Assembly (NCBI GenBank): GCA_019748195.1
Contig: JAIEPW010000044.1
Location: forward strand, 62,001-126,000
From: Bryobacteraceae bacterium
GTDB lineage: Bacteria > Acidobacteriota > Terriglobia > Bryobacterales > Bryobacteraceae
Direction: 5' to 3'
Length of the DNA stretch: 64,000 nucleotides
Positions 26,895 through 34,743 of this stretch are shown piece by piece; positions within the stretch are counted from its first letter, which is position 1, and each line of letters opens with the position of its first letter. The notes beneath the pieces are model-generated. The model worked only from the letters and a program-made list of their open reading frames with translations, was not told the DNA's origin and did no database searches. The position numbers and the translations under genes are program-made.

Positions 26895-27725
26895 TCACCA
26901 CTTGTCGATGTATATCGGCCGCGCCGGCGGCTTTCCTTCACACCAGTACCGGTCGAAGTTCGTCACGCCCGCCAGGCTCTCCAGAGCCTGCTCATCGATC
27001 AGCATGTGGCCGCTGAACCGCGCGGGTTCCTGGGAGAAGATGGCGCATACCGCGTCGCACATGATCTCCGGCGTTCGCCACTGGCTGCGATCCGCCATCT
27101 TCCAGTTGATGGATGCCTGGCTCTCGATGATCGTCCGCGGCCACAGCGTATTGGCGGCGATGTTGTCGGCGCGATGCTCCTCGGCGATGGCCAGCGCGAT
27201 TCTCGCCATGCCCAGCTTGGAAACCATGTACGGCCCCCGGCCCGGTGTCGGATCGGTGTGCAGCGGGGGGCACATGTTCAGGATGTGCCCCCAGCGCTGC
27301 AGCTGCATGTGGGGCAGGGCGAAATAAGCGGTCAGGTACGAAGCCCGAACGTTCACCGCCATCATCAGGTCGAACTTCTTGGGCGGCGTTTCCAGCACCG
27401 GGCGGGTCCAGATGGCGCCCGCGTTGTTGATCAGGATGTCGATGCGTCCGAAGCGGGCGATGGCCGCCTCCACGGCGGCTTGCACCTGCTCCTCGAATCG
27501 CACGTCGGTCTTGACGGCGAGCGCGCGGCGGCCCAGCGCCTCCACCTCGCGCGCCGCGTCATGAATGCTGCCGGGCAGCAGCTCGCTGGATTGTTCGCTC
27601 TTGGCGGCGATCACGATGTCGGCGCCATGCTGAGCCAGGCGCAGCGCGATCGCCTTGCCGATGCCCCGGCTGGCCCCGGTAACGAAGGCGACACGGCCGG
27701 TAAGATCGGGATGCAGCGCGCTCAT
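26895..27725 (-). CDS. HSDL2-like short-chain dehydrogenase
   Basis: A 276-residue classical SDR. The cofactor loop is GASRGIG (17-23), NNAG is at 100-103, and the catalytic pair is Y166-x3-K170. The segment before it reads HILNMCPPLHT, like the HSDL2/peroxisomal SDR group, where the position of C152 is normally Ser. The frame is open to a TTG at 27734, but ATG 27725 is preferred. As first gene of the operon with crotonase and acyl-CoA dehydrogenase it probably oxidises a hydroxyacyl intermediate. A Cys in place of the usual Ser is noted; its effect is not known. Confidence 0.87.
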   Translation of the reverse strand: MSALHPDLTGRVAFVTGASRGIGKAIALRLAQHGADIVIAAKSEQSSELLPGSIHDAAREVEALGRRALAVKTDVRFEEQVQAAVEAAIARFGRIDILINNAGAIWTRPVLETPPKKFDLMMAVNVRASYLTAYFALPHMQLQRWGHILNMCPPLHTDPTPGRGPYMVSKLGMARIALAIAEEHRADNIAANTLWPRTIIESQASINWKMADRSQWRTPEIMCDAVCAIFSQEPARFSGHMLIDEQALESLAGVTNFDRYWCEGKPPARPIYIDKW

Positions 27726-27807
27726 GCACGCCAATTATGGCCCAACCCCGCCTCCGCGGAAGCCGCTGTGAAGACCCGCTATACAAGGCTTTGCTACACT
27801 CGACCGC

Positions 27808-29516
27808 GTGAACCGGCGTGACTGGCTGAGAACGGCCGCGGGAGCGGCGCTGGCGCGGGGCATCGCCCCGGCGCAGACCCTGGATCTGCGGGAGCGGATC
27901 GAGCAATTCGCGGCGGACCGCGGCAACCTCTCGCGTTTCTACTCGATCGAGATCTCCCCCGCGCGCGCCGCCCGCCTGAACGCGTTCCACTCCGGCTGGC
28001 TCTCCGAACTCGAAAAGGTGGACTTTGACCGGCTGAGCTTCGACGGCCAGGTGGACTACATTCTCTTTCGCAATCACCTGGAGCGGGCCCTCGAGCAGGC
28101 AGCGCTGCTGAACCGCCAGGTGGCCGAAACCGGTCCGATTCTGCCCTTCGCGCGCCGGGTGATCGAACTGCAGGAGGCCCGCCAGCGCATGGAGCCTGTC
28201 GACGCGCGGCAAGCCGCGGCCGCCCTGAACGATCTGCCCAAACAGATCGCCGCGACCATGAAGGAAGTGGAAAAGACCAAGCCCGCCAAGGCGATCGCGA
28301 TCCGGGCCTCGCAGCACACCCGGATACTGCGCGACGCGTTGAAGAACTGGCACGCGTTCTACAACGACTACGATCCGAAATTCACCTGGTGGATGGCGGA
28401 TCCGTACAAGAAAGCCGAGCAATCGCTCAAGGACTACCAGGCGTTTCTACTGGACAAAATCGCGGGCATCAAGCCGGGCGATCCCTCCGCGATCACCGGC
28501 GATCCCATCGGACGGGAGGCCCTGATCAGCGAGCTCCGCCGCGAAATGATCCCGTACTCGCCGGAGCAGCTTTTTGAGGTGGGAAAGCGGCAGCTCGACT
28601 GGTGCCAGCAGGAGATGCGGAAGGCCGCCGCCGAGCTTGGCTTCGGCGACGACTGGCGCAAGGCCCTGGAGCACGTGAAGAACTCTTCGTGGAGCCCGGC
28701 GAGCAGCCGAAGATGATCCGCGACCTGGCCCTCGAGGCGATCGAGTACGTGGAAAAGAACGACCTGGTCACGGTGCCGCCGCTGGCGAAGGAGACCTTCC
28801 GGATGGAAATGATGACTCCGGAGCGGCAGTTGGTGGCGCCGTTTTTCCTGGGCGGGGAACGCATCCTGGTGTCGTATCCGACCAGCACCATGACTCACGA
28901 GCAGAAGATGATGAGCATGCGCGGCAACAACCCCTACTTTTCCCGCGCCACCGTTCATCATGAGCTGATTCCCGGACATCACCTGCAGGGATTTCAGAAT
29001 GCGCGCTTCAAGCCGTACCGCACCGTGTTCAGCACGCCGTTCTGGGGCGAGGGTTGGGCGCTGTACTGGGAACTCCTGCTGTGGGATCGCGGCTTTCAGA
29101 ACACGCCGCGGCACGCCGCGGAGAACAAGATCGGCATGCTGTTCTGGCGGGCTCATCGCGGCGCGCGCATCGCCTTCTCCCTGGGATTCCACCTGGGGCA
29201 ACTGACGGCCGAGCAGTGCGTGGACATGCTGGTGAATCAGGTGGGGCATGAGCCCGACAACGCCTCCGCGGAGGTGCGGCGGTCGTTCGCGGGCGATTAT
29301 GCGCCGCTGTACCAGTGCGCGTACTTGATCGGCGGTCTGCAGTTTTACTCCCTGCGGAAGGAGCTGGTAGGGCCCGGGCGGATGACTCACCGCCAATTCC
29401 ATGACGCGATCCTGCGCGAGAACCGGATTCCGGTGGAGATGGTGCGTGCGATTCTAACCCGGCAAAAGCTCGCGCGCGACTTCCGGACCACTTGGAAGTT
29501 CCTGGGCGATATCTAG
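27808..29516 (+). pseudogene. DUF885 family protein, interrupted by a one-base frameshift
   Basis: Two frames together encode one DUF885 protein. The first part runs from GTG 27808 with a twin-arginine-like signal (MNRRDWLRTAAGAALA) to about 28682. The second continues in the -1 frame to the stop at 29514-29516. Conserved family text passes from DDWRKALEHVK into LFVEPGEQPKMIRDLALEAI, and restoring one base near 28685 (AAGAACTCTTC, probably once AACCTC) gives a continuous protein of about 569 residues. The C-terminal half keeps the metallopeptidase-like HELIPGHHLQGF motif and FWGEGWALYWE. DUF885 proteins are exported and thought to be zinc peptidases. Whether this is a true mutation or a base error cannot be told here. 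Confidence 0.85.
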
Positions 29517-29525
29517 GGGAACGCG

Positions 29526-31286
29526 CTAGTCGGTGGCGGTCCAGCGGCGCCCCAGGATGCGGCGCGCCGTTTCCATGCCCCCGGCCCGCTGGAGGCCGGG
29601 AACGAAGAAGTGCTTCACGTAGTCCTCATCCCGGAAGACGCCGGCATCGGCGACCACGCGAACCGGTTCCGGAGCGATCGCGGCGGCGATGACCGCCCAG
29701 GGGCCGGCCTCGCCTTCGGCCACAATCCGCACCCGCCCCCGCTCGGAAAGCCACCGGGCAGCCACCAGGATTTCCTGGATGGCGCGGGCATGATCGGAAC
29801 GATGAAAGGTCAGGAAAAACTCCTGTTTGGAATTGCGCCGCCGCCGGTCCTCGCGGGAAGGGAAAGGGTCGATCGCCAGCACCGTTCGTCCCGAGTCGCG
29901 CAGGGCGGCGATCCGGCCGGCGGCCTCCGCGGCGCCGCCCGGATGGACCAGCAGCACCGGATCGCCGCGGCCTTCGTGGAGCTCGGCCGGGACGGTGACG
30001 TCGTCTCCGATAATGGAAAGGCCGTTGCCGCGACCGACAGCTTCCGCCTTAGCCGGCCAACGAAGCGCGGTGGCTGCCGAAAGCAGATCTCGAAGTTCCA
30101 CCCCGGAGGAAAGGGATTTCACCTGCTTCTGAACGAGACGCCGCCAGGTCTGAAACAGCGCCTCGAGCGCGGCGTCGTTCCGCCGGACATCGGAGATAAC
30201 CCGCAGTTCTTCCTTGCGCGGAACCGCCACCTCCCGCTCCTGGTCATTCCCGATCGCGCCGAACTTCTCGCGCAGGAAGGCGTAGAGCGCTTCGCGGCTC
30301 TGGCGGTTGTAGTTGTGTCCGGCGCGGAAGTGAGCATTGCGGACCTGAGCCTCCGCCCGGTAGAGTTCATAAACCCGCCGCATCCAGGGGAACTCATACG
30401 CCGGGTTCTCCTTGGTCCAATCCCCGGTGGCGGAGATCCATAACTGCGGGCGCGGCGCCGCGGCGGCGGCGAACATCGGGTTGTTGGCATCCAGCCGCAA
30501 GTTGGGAGCGTTCTCACAAACGTCTCCGCCCTGGAAGTGAGCCGACACCATGCACACCGGAGCCGACAAGCGAATCCGGTCGTCCACGGCGGCCAGCAGA
30601 AAGGTTTGTGTCCCGCCGCCGGAAGCCCCCGTCATGGCCACCCGGGACCGGTCCACGAACTTCAGTGACGTCAGCCAGTCCAGGGCCCGAATCGAGTTGA
30701 ACAACTGCAGTCCCAGCGGCGTGAAGTTCCACAACTGCTCCCGGGCGCCTCCCCACTCGTGCGGAATCTGCGCGGTGTCGTTGTAGCCCGGCATGTCGTA
30801 GGAAAAGACCACATAACCCCGTAGCGCGAGATTCGCCGCGAGCCGGGGATCGGAGACATCATCCGTATCCTCCAGCCGCCCATCGTCAAAATGTCCGTGA
30901 GCCAGCAGGACTGCCGGATGCGGTCCCGGCCTGCCGGGACGGTACAGATTCCCGCCGAGCGCGAAGCCCGGCAGCGTCTCGATCCAGACGCGGTCGATCG
31001 AATAGCCCGCGCGGGGGATGGTTCCGGCGATGGCCGCTCGAACCGGCCCGCGCGGCAGCATGGGATGGAGACCCGCGGCGGAGAGGATGGTACGGCGCAG
31101 CCGGCTCCGCTCCCGATCCCATTGTTTGCGGTCGAGCGGGGCGGCCAGGTCATAACGGCTATCGGTGCCGCCGAGGTCGGCGGGGCGGAAGTTCAGAGCG
31201 GGTGTCCATATCACCCAGAGGAATGCAAGCGCGGCTGCGCCCGTCCTGCCTCCGATCCGCGGGAACCCACGGAATGCTGCCTTCAT
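29526..31286 (-). CDS. Exported alpha/beta hydrolase, acetyl esterase-like
   Basis: A 586-residue secreted protein. The N-terminal 30 residues contain a hydrophobic segment suitable as signal peptide. The first half is an alpha/beta hydrolase: an HGHFDDG oxyanion region (residue about 130), a GYVVFSYDMPGYNDT strand, and a nucleophile elbow GASGGGTQT. A possible catalytic His lies in HFRAGHNYNR. The second half (about 350-586) repeats a weaker alpha/beta-like pattern. It resembles carbohydrate esterase 7/dienelactone hydrolase-type proteins found next to sugar-degradation genes in Acidobacteria. It is convergent with the DUF885 gene, 9 bases away. Confidence 0.75.
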   Translation of the reverse strand: MKAAFRGFPRIGGRTGAAALAFLWVIWTPALNFRPADLGGTDSRYDLAAPLDRKQWDRERSRLRRTILSAAGLHPMLPRGPVRAAIAGTIPRAGYSIDRVWIETLPGFALGGNLYRPGRPGPHPAVLLAHGHFDDGRLEDTDDVSDPRLAANLALRGYVVFSYDMPGYNDTAQIPHEWGGAREQLWNFTPLGLQLFNSIRALDWLTSLKFVDRSRVAMTGASGGGTQTFLLAAVDDRIRLSAPVCMVSAHFQGGDVCENAPNLRLDANNPMFAAAAAPRPQLWISATGDWTKENPAYEFPWMRRVYELYRAEAQVRNAHFRAGHNYNRQSREALYAFLREKFGAIGNDQEREVAVPRKEELRVISDVRRNDAALEALFQTWRRLVQKQVKSLSSGVELRDLLSAATALRWPAKAEAVGRGNGLSIIGDDVTVPAELHEGRGDPVLLVHPGGAAEAAGRIAALRDSGRTVLAIDPFPSREDRRRRNSKQEFFLTFHRSDHARAIQEILVAARWLSERGRVRIVAEGEAGPWAVIAAAIAPEPVRVVADAGVFRDEDYVKHFFVPGLQRAGGMETARRILGRRWTATD

Positions 31287-31331
31287 CGTTGGTGCCTTAT
31301 TACGGCGTTCTAATTGCTGAACCGGTCAGAG

Positions 31332-32303
31332 ATGAGATGCCGATCCCTGTCTTTATTTTATCTTGCAATCGGCGGACTACTCGTCTTTGCGGACGAGCCG
31401 CGCGTGCAATTCGATACAGCAAATGAGACCAACCCAAAGGAAATCGTAGGAGCCAGATCCCGCGGCGGAGCCGTGCTGAGGGCGCAAATCCTGTTGGGCC
31501 GAGCCCGCTTCTCGCCCGGTGTAATCGACGGTCACTACGGAGCGAACACGGAACGCGCCATCCGCGCCTACCGCGCGGCCCAGGGTTTACCGGACTCCGG
31601 GGGCGTCGATCGCGCGATGTGGGAACAGCTCAACGCCAACGCTCCCGAAGTCCTGATTCGCTACGAAATCACCGCCGGGGACGCGGCGGGGCCGTTCGTC
31701 GAAATCCCCGGCGACATGATGGCGAAGGCGCGCCTGAAACAGCTCGGCTACACCTCCGCCGCCGAAGCGTTGGGAGAAAAGTTCCACTGTACGCCGGATT
31801 TGCTTCGCCGTCTGAATCCGGATCGCGATCTGGGTAAGGCGGGCGAAACGATCCTGGCGCCGAACTTCCAGGGACTCGAGCCTCCCCCGGCCATCTCCCA
31901 CGTCTTGGTGGACGAGTCCGACAGGAGCGTGACGGCGCGCGCCGAAGACGGGACCGTAATCGCCTGGTATCCCGCCTCCACCGGCAGCAAACACGATCCG
32001 CTACCCATCGGCGATTGGAAGATCAACGGCGTCTCGCGTAACCCCGTCTTTCACTACAACCCCGATCTGTTCTGGGATGCGGACGCCAGTCATGCCAAGG
32101 CGAAGGTCGCCCCCGGCCCGAACAATCCGGTCGGGCTTGTCTGGATCGACCTGTCCAAGGACCACTACGGCATTCACGGCACGCCGGAGCCCGCCGCGAT
32201 CGGTAAGGCGCAGTCCCACGGCTGTATCCGGCTGACCAACTGGGACGCGCTGCATCTGGCCGCGCTGGTGAAACCCGGCATGCGAGCCGTGTTGCAGCAA
32301 TAG
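31332..32303 (+). CDS. L,D-transpeptidase with peptidoglycan-binding domain
   Basis: A 323-residue exported YkuD-family enzyme. A signal peptide covers residues 1-20 (from ATG 31332; the frame is open to TTG 31314). A PGBD1 domain follows at about 45-95 (RFSPGVIDGHYGANTERAI), then a LysM-like segment (FHCTPDLLRRLNPDRDL). The catalytic domain has HGTPEPAAIG and SHGCIRL, with nucleophile C298. It forms 3-3 cross-links in peptidoglycan or attaches proteins to it. It lies 9 bases before an M23 peptidase gene, suggesting joint control of cell-wall remodelling. Confidence 0.92.
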   Translation: MRCRSLSLFYLAIGGLLVFADEPRVQFDTANETNPKEIVGARSRGGAVLRAQILLGRARFSPGVIDGHYGANTERAIRAYRAAQGLPDSGGVDRAMWEQLNANAPEVLIRYEITAGDAAGPFVEIPGDMMAKARLKQLGYTSAAEALGEKFHCTPDLLRRLNPDRDLGKAGETILAPNFQGLEPPPAISHVLVDESDRSVTARAEDGTVIAWYPASTGSKHDPLPIGDWKINGVSRNPVFHYNPDLFWDADASHAKAKVAPGPNNPVGLVWIDLSKDHYGIHGTPEPAAIGKAQSHGCIRLTNWDALHLAALVKPGMRAVLQQ

Positions 32304-32312
32304 GAGGGGAAG

Positions 32313-32921
32313 ATGATTCGTCGCAAAGCAACCTTCGTTCTCGGCGCCGCCCTGGTGCTGCTGATTCTGTTGGGCCTCGCGCTTTCCACCCGGAGCAGCG
32401 GCGCGGTGCCGGCGTCGTCACCGCTGCTCGCGCCCTTCGCCGCCCGGCAGCCGGTGGCCGCTCCGCGATCCGACCCGCAAGGCCCCATGGACCTCCTGTT
32501 CCCGATCGCCAACTACGCGCGGGAGAACGTGCGCGACACCTTCGCCGATCCGCGAGGCGACGTAAATCACGAAGCGATCGATCTGCCCGCTCCCCGCGGA
32601 ACGCCGGTGGTCGCGGTCAGCGACGGCAAAATCGAAAAACTGTTTCTCAGCAAGCCCGGCGGGCTGACCATCTATCAGTTCGACCCCACCAGGGCATACG
32701 CCTTCTACTACGCGCATCTGGACCGCTACGCGCCTGGGCTGGATGAGGGGCAAACAGTCGTGCGCGGCCAGGTAATCGCCTTCGTCGGCTCCACGGGCAA
32801 CGCCAGTCCTTCGGATCCGCACTTGCACTTCACCATCTACAGGCTCGGTCCGGACCGGAAATGGTGGCGCGGGGAGGCGATCAACCCTTATCCGGCTCTG
32901 CTGCGGGCGGTGAGCCGCTGA
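32313..32921 (+). CDS. M23 family peptidase (LytM-like), membrane-anchored
   Basis: A 202-residue protein with an N-terminal transmembrane segment (residues 7-25) and one M23 domain. Zinc ligands are H86 and D90 in NHEAIDL and H172 in DPHLHF; H135 and H170 complete the active site pattern. It probably cuts peptidoglycan cross-bridges in the periplasm or activates another hydrolase. ATG 32313 is preceded by TAGGAGGGGAAG, a strong ribosome site. It follows the L,D-transpeptidase by 9 bases. The 3' end overlaps the convergent phosphoesterase gene by 41 bases. Confidence 0.9.
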   Translation: MIRRKATFVLGAALVLLILLGLALSTRSSGAVPASSPLLAPFAARQPVAAPRSDPQGPMDLLFPIANYARENVRDTFADPRGDVNHEAIDLPAPRGTPVVAVSDGKIEKLFLSKPGGLTIYQFDPTRAYAFYYAHLDRYAPGLDEGQTVVRGQVIAFVGSTGNASPSDPHLHFTIYRLGPDRKWWRGEAINPYPALLRAVSR

Positions 32922-33801
32922 CCTCGGGCAGCGAGACCTGGACTTCGAGCTCCGAGGCGGGCGGCTCCGGCGGAAAGACCGGAGGCGGCTCCGGACGGCG
33001 GTCGAAGGTTTCCGCCGTGGCGCATTGAAAATGCTGATCCCCGGGATTCCACCGCCACCTCTCGACGCGGATTTCGCGGTGTCCGATGTAAAGCCGGTTG
33101 TAAGCGTTGGGCTCGCCTCTGCCTCGATCCGACGTCGCGGTTCCGGCCTGAACGAAAATCGCCGAACGGCCTTGCAGGCGGTAGCGGACCGCGGTGTAGC
33201 CCGCCTGGCTCAAGTGCATGTGCCCGGCGAGCAGCACATCGATGCTCTGCGCCAGCCGGCCCATCGCCATTCGCGCCCGCCCCACGAGCTCCCGTCCCGG
33301 GAACGAAGGGTCCAGGTCGAACGGATGATGACTCACCAGTATGCGCGTCACGCCCTCCGGCAGCGACGCGAGCCGCGCTTCGATCTCGCGGACCTGCCCT
33401 TCGTTGATGCGCCCCCCGCGCAAGGGAAGCGGTCGCGCGGTGTTGGTGCCCAGCACGGCGATCTCCCCATCGGTCCAGAACGGCTCGATGTCGTCCGCGA
33501 TGAACTCGCGATACCATCGCAGCCCCACGCGGAAGCGGTTCCACACGTTGCGAAACGGCAGGTCGTGATTTCCCGGCACCGCGATCCAGGGCTCCGGAAG
33601 CTGCCGCAGAAACTCGCGGGCCTCCGCGAACTCCTCGCGCGTGCCGTTTTGAACGAAGTCTCCGGACAGCACGGTGATGTGCGGGCGTTCCCGCCACAGG
33701 GATTCGACCAGGGGACGGACCGCATTCATGTGAACGCGGCCGAAGTGCAGGTCGGAGACGTGCGCTACGACCCGGACGGCGCACCTCCGCCGATCTCGCA
33801 C
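32881..33801 (-). CDS. Metallophosphoesterase
   Basis: A 306-residue calcineurin-like phosphoesterase with all motifs: SDLHFGR near the start, LSGDFVQNG, VPGNHDLPF, VSHHPFD and AGHMHLSQ. These bind two metal ions. The GTG at 33801 is the best start: it has GGAG five bases before it and places the first motif near the N-terminus. The long upstream extension of the frame is the shadow of the lipid kinase gene, which it overlaps by 37 bases. The C-terminal 45 residues are Pro/Glu-rich. The substrate may be a nucleotide or a lipid-linked phosphate, perhaps made by the neighbouring kinase, but this is inference. Confidence 0.85.
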   Translation of the reverse strand: MRDRRRCAVRVVAHVSDLHFGRVHMNAVRPLVESLWRERPHITVLSGDFVQNGTREEFAEAREFLRQLPEPWIAVPGNHDLPFRNVWNRFRVGLRWYREFIADDIEPFWTDGEIAVLGTNTARPLPLRGGRINEGQVREIEARLASLPEGVTRILVSHHPFDLDPSFPGRELVGRARMAMGRLAQSIDVLLAGHMHLSQAGYTAVRYRLQGRSAIFVQAGTATSDRGRGEPNAYNRLYIGHREIRVERWRWNPGDQHFQCATAETFDRRPEPPPVFPPEPPASELEVQVSLPEVSGSPPAAEPDKG

Positions 33802-34712
33802 ACGTTCTCCGCCACGCGTTTGCTGCCGCGGGGAACCAGCACGCGCAGGCTTCGCGGCTTGGACTCGAACCGCAGCGGCGCCGGCAGGCGCGCCATCTCG
33901 CCATCCAGACTGATGTTCAGATGCAGGCGCCGCGGCTCCACCGTCACCTCCGGAGCGCGGAAAACGTCGAACTCTTCCTGCTTCAGCCGGAGTCCGGCGA
34001 TGATGCGCAGCAGCACGCGAAGCAAGGCGAAGCGATTGCGGTCCCGCAACACGTAAATCCACAGCTCGCCTTCGGTCAGGCGATCGCGCTGCCACGGCTT
34101 CCAACCCTCCATCGCGTGTTCGTTGTTGGCGATCATGACATACGGCGTCCGCCGCGCCACCTCCAAGCCGTCCGCGCGGAAGCGAAGGTCCAGGTGCGGA
34201 TAGCGCCACAGGATGCGGAACCAGGAGGAAAAAATGGATCGCCACTTACCGGCGCCCCGCGCCTCCTTCATGTCCCGCTCCAGCCGGTACCAAGGGTACA
34301 GTCCCAGAACGCAGTTGTTGAGGAAGAGCTGGCCGTTCACCTGAGCCGCGTCCACGGTGGTCTCCACCCCGGACGCCGCGATTGCCGCCGCTTCCTCCAG
34401 ATCCAGGGGGATCTCGAGGTCGCGCGCGAAGTGATTCAACGTGCCCACCGGCAGCACGCCCATCGGAATGCCGGTTTCGGCGAGCGCCTGCGCCACGGCG
34501 CGCAGCGTTCCATCGCCCCCGGCGGCCACGACGCGCTCGGCGCCGTCGCGGATGAGTTCCCCGGTCAGCGCGGCCAGGTCGACTCCCGCCGGAAACGTCC
34601 GGAGTGTGCAGTTATGCCCGTGATCCAGAAAAATCTTCTGTATCCGCTCGGCCGCATCGGGCTCCGAGGTCCAGCCGGCGGATACGTTGTACAAAACAAA
34701 TGTTCGGCTCAC
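33765..34712 (-). CDS. Diacylglycerol kinase-like lipid kinase
   Basis: A 315-residue DAGK/YegS-family kinase. The ATP-binding motif is AAGGDGTL at about residue 66, followed by GVLPVGTLNHFARDL. The second domain is beta-rich, ending in SKPRSLRVLVP. It phosphorylates a lipid such as diacylglycerol or a sphingoid base in the membrane interface. The GTG start at 34712 lies 31 bases after the glucan-synthase-like gene. It overlaps the phosphoesterase gene by 37 bases, so the two are probably translationally coupled. Confidence 0.88.
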   Translation of the reverse strand: MSRTFVLYNVSAGWTSEPDAAERIQKIFLDHGHNCTLRTFPAGVDLAALTGELIRDGAERVVAAGGDGTLRAVAQALAETGIPMGVLPVGTLNHFARDLEIPLDLEEAAAIAASGVETTVDAAQVNGQLFLNNCVLGLYPWYRLERDMKEARGAGKWRSIFSSWFRILWRYPHLDLRFRADGLEVARRTPYVMIANNEHAMEGWKPWQRDRLTEGELWIYVLRDRNRFALLRVLLRIIAGLRLKQEEFDVFRAPEVTVEPRRLHLNISLDGEMARLPAPLRFESKPRSLRVLVPRGSKRVAENVCEIGGGAPSGS

Positions 34713-34743
34713 CGGGTTTCCATCCCCGCGCTGGCAGGTGCAA

